Source: Kineothrix sp. IPX-CK (GTDB taxonomy: Bacteria > Bacillota > Clostridia > Lachnospirales > Lachnospiraceae). Taken from it: a stretch of DNA of 64,000 nucleotides. Shown here in pieces: positions 60,473-64,000 of the stretch. Numbering within the stretch: the stretch's first letter is position 1; each line of letters begins with the position of its first letter. A program made the position numbers and the translations under genes. A model generated the notes under the pieces. That model ran no database searches, had not been told where the DNA came from, and was given only the letters and a program-made list of their open reading frames with translations. The stretch lies in contig NZ_CP146256.1 of assembly GCF_039134705.1 (NCBI RefSeq), forward strand, positions 2,790,001 to 2,854,000, given 5' to 3'.

Positions 60473-61915
60473 TTACAGGGATGCATTGTTCAGAAATGCC
60501 ACATATCCCCGTTTGGATTCATATACATCCGCCTTGCTGGTCGCCTCCCAGGGAGCATGCATATTCATCACAGCCACCCCGCTGTCGATAACGTTCATGC
60601 CGTACAGTGCGAGAATATATGCAATGGTTCCGCCGCCGCCAACATCCACTTTTCCCAGCTCCGCCGTCTGAAAATGTACCTTTTCCTTATCCAAAATCGC
60701 TCTGATATGTCCCATATATTCCGCATTGGCATCGTTGGATCCGGACTTTCCCCGGGAACCGGTAAATTTATTGAATACCATTCCATTCCCCAGATATGCT
60801 ACGTTCTTCTTATCAAAACAGGAAGCGAAAGCCGGATCAAATGCACTGCTCACATCGGAAGACAGCATGCAGGAGGATGCCAGACACCTTCTCACCTTAA
60901 GCTCACTGTAATCTCCCGCCAGATTCATCACTTCCGCAACTGCATTCTCGAAGAATTTAGACTGCATACCCGTAGCTCCCACGCTGCCTATCTCTTCCTT
61001 ATCCACTAAAATACAGCAGGTAGTCCTCTCCGTTTCCTTCACCTCAAGCATTGCTTTCAATGAGGAAAATGCGCATATCCTGTCATCCTGCCCATATGCC
61101 AGAATCATACTCCTATCAAAGCCCGCTTCCCTCGCCTTCCCGGCAGGAACGACCTCCAACTCGGCAGAAATAAAATCCTCTTCCTCTATATCATAGCTTT
61201 CCTTCAGAATAGCAAGGATACCCCTCTTCACCGCATCCTTACCATCCTTTCCTTTATTTTTTTCCCCTTTTTCTCCCTTTTTCTCTATTACAAGAGGCTT
61301 ATTTCCCACAATAATATCCAAGGCCTCACCTTCAATAACCTTGGAAGCCTTCTTTTCAAGCTGCTCTGCCGCAAGGTGAATGAGAAGATCCGACACAAAA
61401 AATACCGGATCATCCTCATTCTCTCCCACATTGATCTCTACAGTCGTCCCATCTTTTTTAATCACTACGCCATGAATGGAAAGCGGAATCGTCACCCACT
61501 GATACTTCTTCACGCCGCCGTAATAATGCGTATCTAAATAAGCGAATCCGCCCTCTTCATATACCGGATTCTGCTTAATATCAAGCCTCGGGGAATCCAA
61601 ATGCGCCCCGAGAATATTCATCCCCTCGGCCATCGGTTTCTTTCCCATCTGGAACATAACGATAGACTTATTCATCCAGACCGAATAAACCCTATCCCCC
61701 TCCTTCAGCGCCTTGTTCTTCTTAATCAGAGATTGCAGCTCCTGATACCCTTCTTTCTCAATCATGTTGACAATAGTATCGATACACTCCCTCTCCGTCT
61801 TCCCATTATCCAAAAAATCCATATACTCCTTCGCGTGCTCCTCAAGCTCTATAAGCTGTTCTGCACTATATGTCCCCCAAATATTCTTATTCTCCATAAC
61901 CGATCCCAGCCGCAT
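60473..61915 (-). CDS. M18 family aminopeptidase
   Basis: 480 aa. Aminopeptidase I/aspartyl aminopeptidase family: zinc ligands lie in GAHLDSPRL (about 99-107, HxD), DKEEIGSVGA (about 301-310) and near the C-terminus in the NMHAPWEATSKADV segment. Metal-dependent exopeptidase with a preference for acidic or neutral N-terminal residues. A Lys/Glu/Gly-rich insertion (about 215-235) is unusual in the middle domain. The ATG at 61915 follows AAGGAGAGG at a good distance; a second start (MENKNIWG, 61897) without such a site resembles the usual N-terminus of homologues, so it stays possible. Confidence 0.92.
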   Translation of the reverse strand: MRLGSVMENKNIWGTYSAEQLIELEEHAKEYMDFLDNGKTERECIDTIVNMIEKEGYQELQSLIKKNKALKEGDRVYSVWMNKSIVMFQMGKKPMAEGMNILGAHLDSPRLDIKQNPVYEEGGFAYLDTHYYGGVKKYQWVTIPLSIHGVVIKKDGTTVEINVGENEDDPVFFVSDLLIHLAAEQLEKKASKVIEGEALDIIVGNKPLVIEKKGEKGEKNKGKDGKDAVKRGILAILKESYDIEEEDFISAELEVVPAGKAREAGFDRSMILAYGQDDRICAFSSLKAMLEVKETERTTCCILVDKEEIGSVGATGMQSKFFENAVAEVMNLAGDYSELKVRRCLASSCMLSSDVSSAFDPAFASCFDKKNVAYLGNGMVFNKFTGSRGKSGSNDANAEYMGHIRAILDKEKVHFQTAELGKVDVGGGGTIAYILALYGMNVIDSGVAVMNMHAPWEATSKADVYESKRGYVAFLNNASL

Positions 61916-61941
61916 ATGCGGCCTCTCCTTTCTTTTTTTGT

Positions 61942-64000
61942 CTATTGACGCAGTTCTATTCCCATGCTCTCCAATCCATTCAATATCTTCTTCATAGCCG
62001 AAGCAACATCGTTCTCTTCTAACGTCCTATCCTTCGCCCTGAATGTAATAGAATAAGCCACCGACTTATAACCCGCTTTGATCTGCGCTCCTTCATAAAT
62101 ATCGAACAGATTATAAGCCTCCAGAATATTTCCTCCGCGCTGTTCGATCATCGTTTCTATCTGTCCTACGAGAATATTCTTCGGTACCACCATACTAATA
62201 TCGCGGGATACCGCAGGATACTTCGCAATACCCTCGTATTTTCTGTCAAAGGTAGCAAATGGCTCTATCTGCGGCATATCCAGAACAGCGATATACACCT
62301 TTGTTCCTATATCGTAGTTATCACATACCTCAGGATGCACCTCACCCAGATAGCCTACCAATGTGCCCTCATATACTATTCCCGCCTGACGTCCCGGATG
62401 AAGGAAAGGCTTCCCAGCCTCCGGATCGTAAACAGGCTTCTTCCTCAGACCAATGCTGTCAAAGAATTCCTCTACAACACCCTTCATCGTGAAGAAATCT
62501 CCCTCACCGTACATACCAAACGTAAACTGCATTCTCTCATCAGGCAGCTCAGTAAGCGGCAACGCCTTGGGAATATAGATATTTCCAAGCTCATACAACC
62601 TTACATCTTTATTTCTTCTATTGTAATTCGTAGCGAGGCTCGTTAGCATTCCATTAAGGGAAATCGTCCTCATAATGGAAAAGTCTTCGCCCAAGGGATT
62701 AGCTATCGTAATCGCCTTCCTCAAATCGCTGTCCAGAGGAAGCAGCAATTTATCGAACACTTTGGGACTTTCGAAGGAATAACACATTCCCTGCGAGAAC
62801 CCGCTAAACTGTGCTATATCCCTCGCTTTCTGCTCGATTCGCAGTTTGAAGGGAAGCTTTCCCGTCGTCGCTTCGCCGCTTGGAAGTGATACCGGAATCT
62901 TATCGTATCCGTAGAATCTAGCCACTTCTTCCGCCACGTCCGCACCACACACAATATCCTGACGGAAAGACGGCACTACAAGCATATCCGTTTCCTTCTC
63001 ATACTTAAGCTCTAGCATCTCGAAGATACGAAGCATCTCGTCTTTTGAAATATCAGTCCCTAGAAGCTTATTGATCCTCTCCGGATCGAAACGTATCTGA
63101 ACATCCTCTTTCATCGGAACGCACACATCTACCATTCCGCCCACTACTTCTCCGCAGCCTAGCTCTTGTATTAATTGGCAGGCTCTATTGATTGCCGCCT
63201 CCGCATTATGAGGGTCCAAACCCTTTTCGAACTTGCCGGAAGCATCGGTGCGAAGTCCGATTCTCTTAGCCGATTTACGGATGTTCGTGCCGTTGAAAGT
63301 TGCTGCCTCGAATAAAACGGTCTTTACGTCATCCGTAATCTTAGAATTCTCGCCGCCCATGATTCCTGCAATGCCGATTTCCTTTTCAGCGTCGCATATC
63401 ATAAGCATTTCTTTGTCCAGCTTTCTCATCTGTCCGTCCAACGTCTGGAACTCATCTCCATCCTTCGCACGGCGAACTATAATTTTATGCCCCGCTATCG
63501 TATCCAAATCAAAGGCGTGCATCGGCTGCCCATATTCCTCCATCACGTAGTTAGTTATGTCAACCAAATTGTTGATTGGGCGGATACCGCTGGCCGCCAG
63601 GCGTCTCTGCATCCATTTAGGAGAAGGTCCTATTTTAATATTGGTACATACTCTCGCAATATATCTGGAGCACAAGTCCGGGTCCTTTACATCCACAGAA
63701 ATATAGTTCTCAACCCTTTCGTCATTTTCTTTCACTTCCACTGCCGGAACGACGAAAGGCTTTCTAAAAGTTGCCGCCGCCTCGCGCGCAATGCCAAGCA
63801 CACTGTAACAGTCCACGCGGTTGGAGGTGATCTCGTATTCAAATACAGTATCCTTGAGCCCCAAGGCTTCTGCTGCATCGGAGCCTACCTGCACATCGTT
63901 TCCGAAAATATAAATACCGTATTCGGGTGCCTCCGGATACATTTCTCTCGTAGTTCCAAGCTCCTCGATAGAGCACATCATACCGTAAGAGGGAACGCCG
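61942..64000 (-). CDS. pheT: Phenylalanyl-tRNA synthetase beta subunit, C-terminal 685 residues
   Basis: The frame is open to the right edge (GVPSYGMMCS at 64000), so the N-terminal 120 or so residues and the start lie outside the window. Visible domains in order: OB-fold/B3-B4 part (SIEELGTTREMYPEAPE), B3/B4 editing region, B5 and core domains (TNYNRRNKDVRLYELGNIYI), and the C-terminal ferredoxin-fold anticodon-binding (FDX-ACB) domain with AKYPAVSRDISMVV and LRQ at the end. Together with the unseen alpha subunit it charges tRNA-Phe. It lies 26 bases upstream of the M18 gene on the same strand. Confidence 0.96.
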   Translation of the reverse strand, partial: GVPSYGMMCSIEELGTTREMYPEAPEYGIYIFGNDVQVGSDAAEALGLKDTVFEYEITSNRVDCYSVLGIAREAAATFRKPFVVPAVEVKENDERVENYISVDVKDPDLCSRYIARVCTNIKIGPSPKWMQRRLAASGIRPINNLVDITNYVMEEYGQPMHAFDLDTIAGHKIIVRRAKDGDEFQTLDGQMRKLDKEMLMICDAEKEIGIAGIMGGENSKITDDVKTVLFEAATFNGTNIRKSAKRIGLRTDASGKFEKGLDPHNAEAAINRACQLIQELGCGEVVGGMVDVCVPMKEDVQIRFDPERINKLLGTDISKDEMLRIFEMLELKYEKETDMLVVPSFRQDIVCGADVAEEVARFYGYDKIPVSLPSGEATTGKLPFKLRIEQKARDIAQFSGFSQGMCYSFESPKVFDKLLLPLDSDLRKAITIANPLGEDFSIMRTISLNGMLTSLATNYNRRNKDVRLYELGNIYIPKALPLTELPDERMQFTFGMYGEGDFFTMKGVVEEFFDSIGLRKKPVYDPEAGKPFLHPGRQAGIVYEGTLVGYLGEVHPEVCDNYDIGTKVYIAVLDMPQIEPFATFDRKYEGIAKYPAVSRDISMVVPKNILVGQIETMIEQRGGNILEAYNLFDIYEGAQIKAGYKSVAYSITFRAKDRTLEENDVASAMKKILNGLESMGIELRQ

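Noticed and set aside
1..64000. tRNA, rRNA, insertion sequence, prophage or CRISPR array
   Set aside because: None of their hallmarks (clover-leaf stems with CCA-like ends, transposase motifs, integrase, repeat-spacer arrays) were seen anywhere in the window.

Overview
The window reads as chromosome of a strictly anaerobic, spore-forming member of the Clostridia, most likely a Lachnospiraceae-like gut bacterium. The signs are: sporulation genes (yqfC, yqfD, spoIIIE/ftsK with tepA), an electron-bifurcating transhydrogenase pair (nfnAB), the NADH sensor Rex, a Re-type citrate synthase with NADP isocitrate dehydrogenase in place of a full TCA cycle, formyl-THF ligase with folD, BspA-like leucine-rich-repeat surface proteins with a sortase, and a chemoreceptor. 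I saw no tRNA, rRNA, insertion sequence, prophage or CRISPR array. Most genes up to about 52.8 kb are on the minus strand.

Layout. 1-8.2 kb (minus): the conserved block yqfC-yqfD-phoH-7TM/HD protein-ybeY, with pyrimidine-nucleoside phosphorylase, rlmH, a zinc-ribbon membrane protein, a MORN-repeat protein and a Dabb-fold protein upstream of it. 8.2-9.9 kb (plus): a leader with a promoter and an intrinsic terminator ahead of a 50-aa OadG-like peptide and an OadB-like sodium-pump subunit, with no carboxyltransferase in view. 10-16.5 kb (minus): nfnA-nfnB, a zinc-ribbon/TPR protein, folD and fhs. 16.5-20 kb: FtsK/SpoIIIE and TepA. 20-30.9 kb: a large membrane protein, O-acetylhomoserine sulfhydrylase, YebC, a CBS-domain membrane protein, a MazF-like toxin without antitoxin, alanine racemase, NAD(P)HX repair enzyme, a coiled-coil protein and Rex.

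31-37 kb: an ABC-F ATPase (plus) divergent from rex and preceded by an attenuator-like leader; then (minus) icd, a GntR/FCD regulator and Re-citrate synthase. A perfect palindrome covers the citrate synthase -10 box, which suggests the neighbouring GntR protein controls the glutamate-precursor branch. 36.7-46.5 kb (minus): a surface-protein island in the order class B-like sortase, a 1633-aa LRR protein with a sortase signal, an 855-aa LRR paralogue without one, a possible 20-aa peptide, and a subtilisin-like protease whose ribosome binding site lies inside a hairpin.

46.5-48 kb (plus): an 11-cysteine small membrane protein with a sigma-K-like promoter, and an unrecognised gene pair with a sigma-E-like promoter. 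48-53 kb (minus): leuS and an EF-G-2-type GTPase with altered G motifs. 53-58.9 kb (plus): aroF-tyrA-aroA (aromatic amino acids) and a chemoreceptor. 59-64 kb (minus): a PilZ protein, queA, an M18 aminopeptidase and the 3' part of pheT, which runs off the right edge. All names rest on reading motifs, gene order and lengths by eye; no database search was run.
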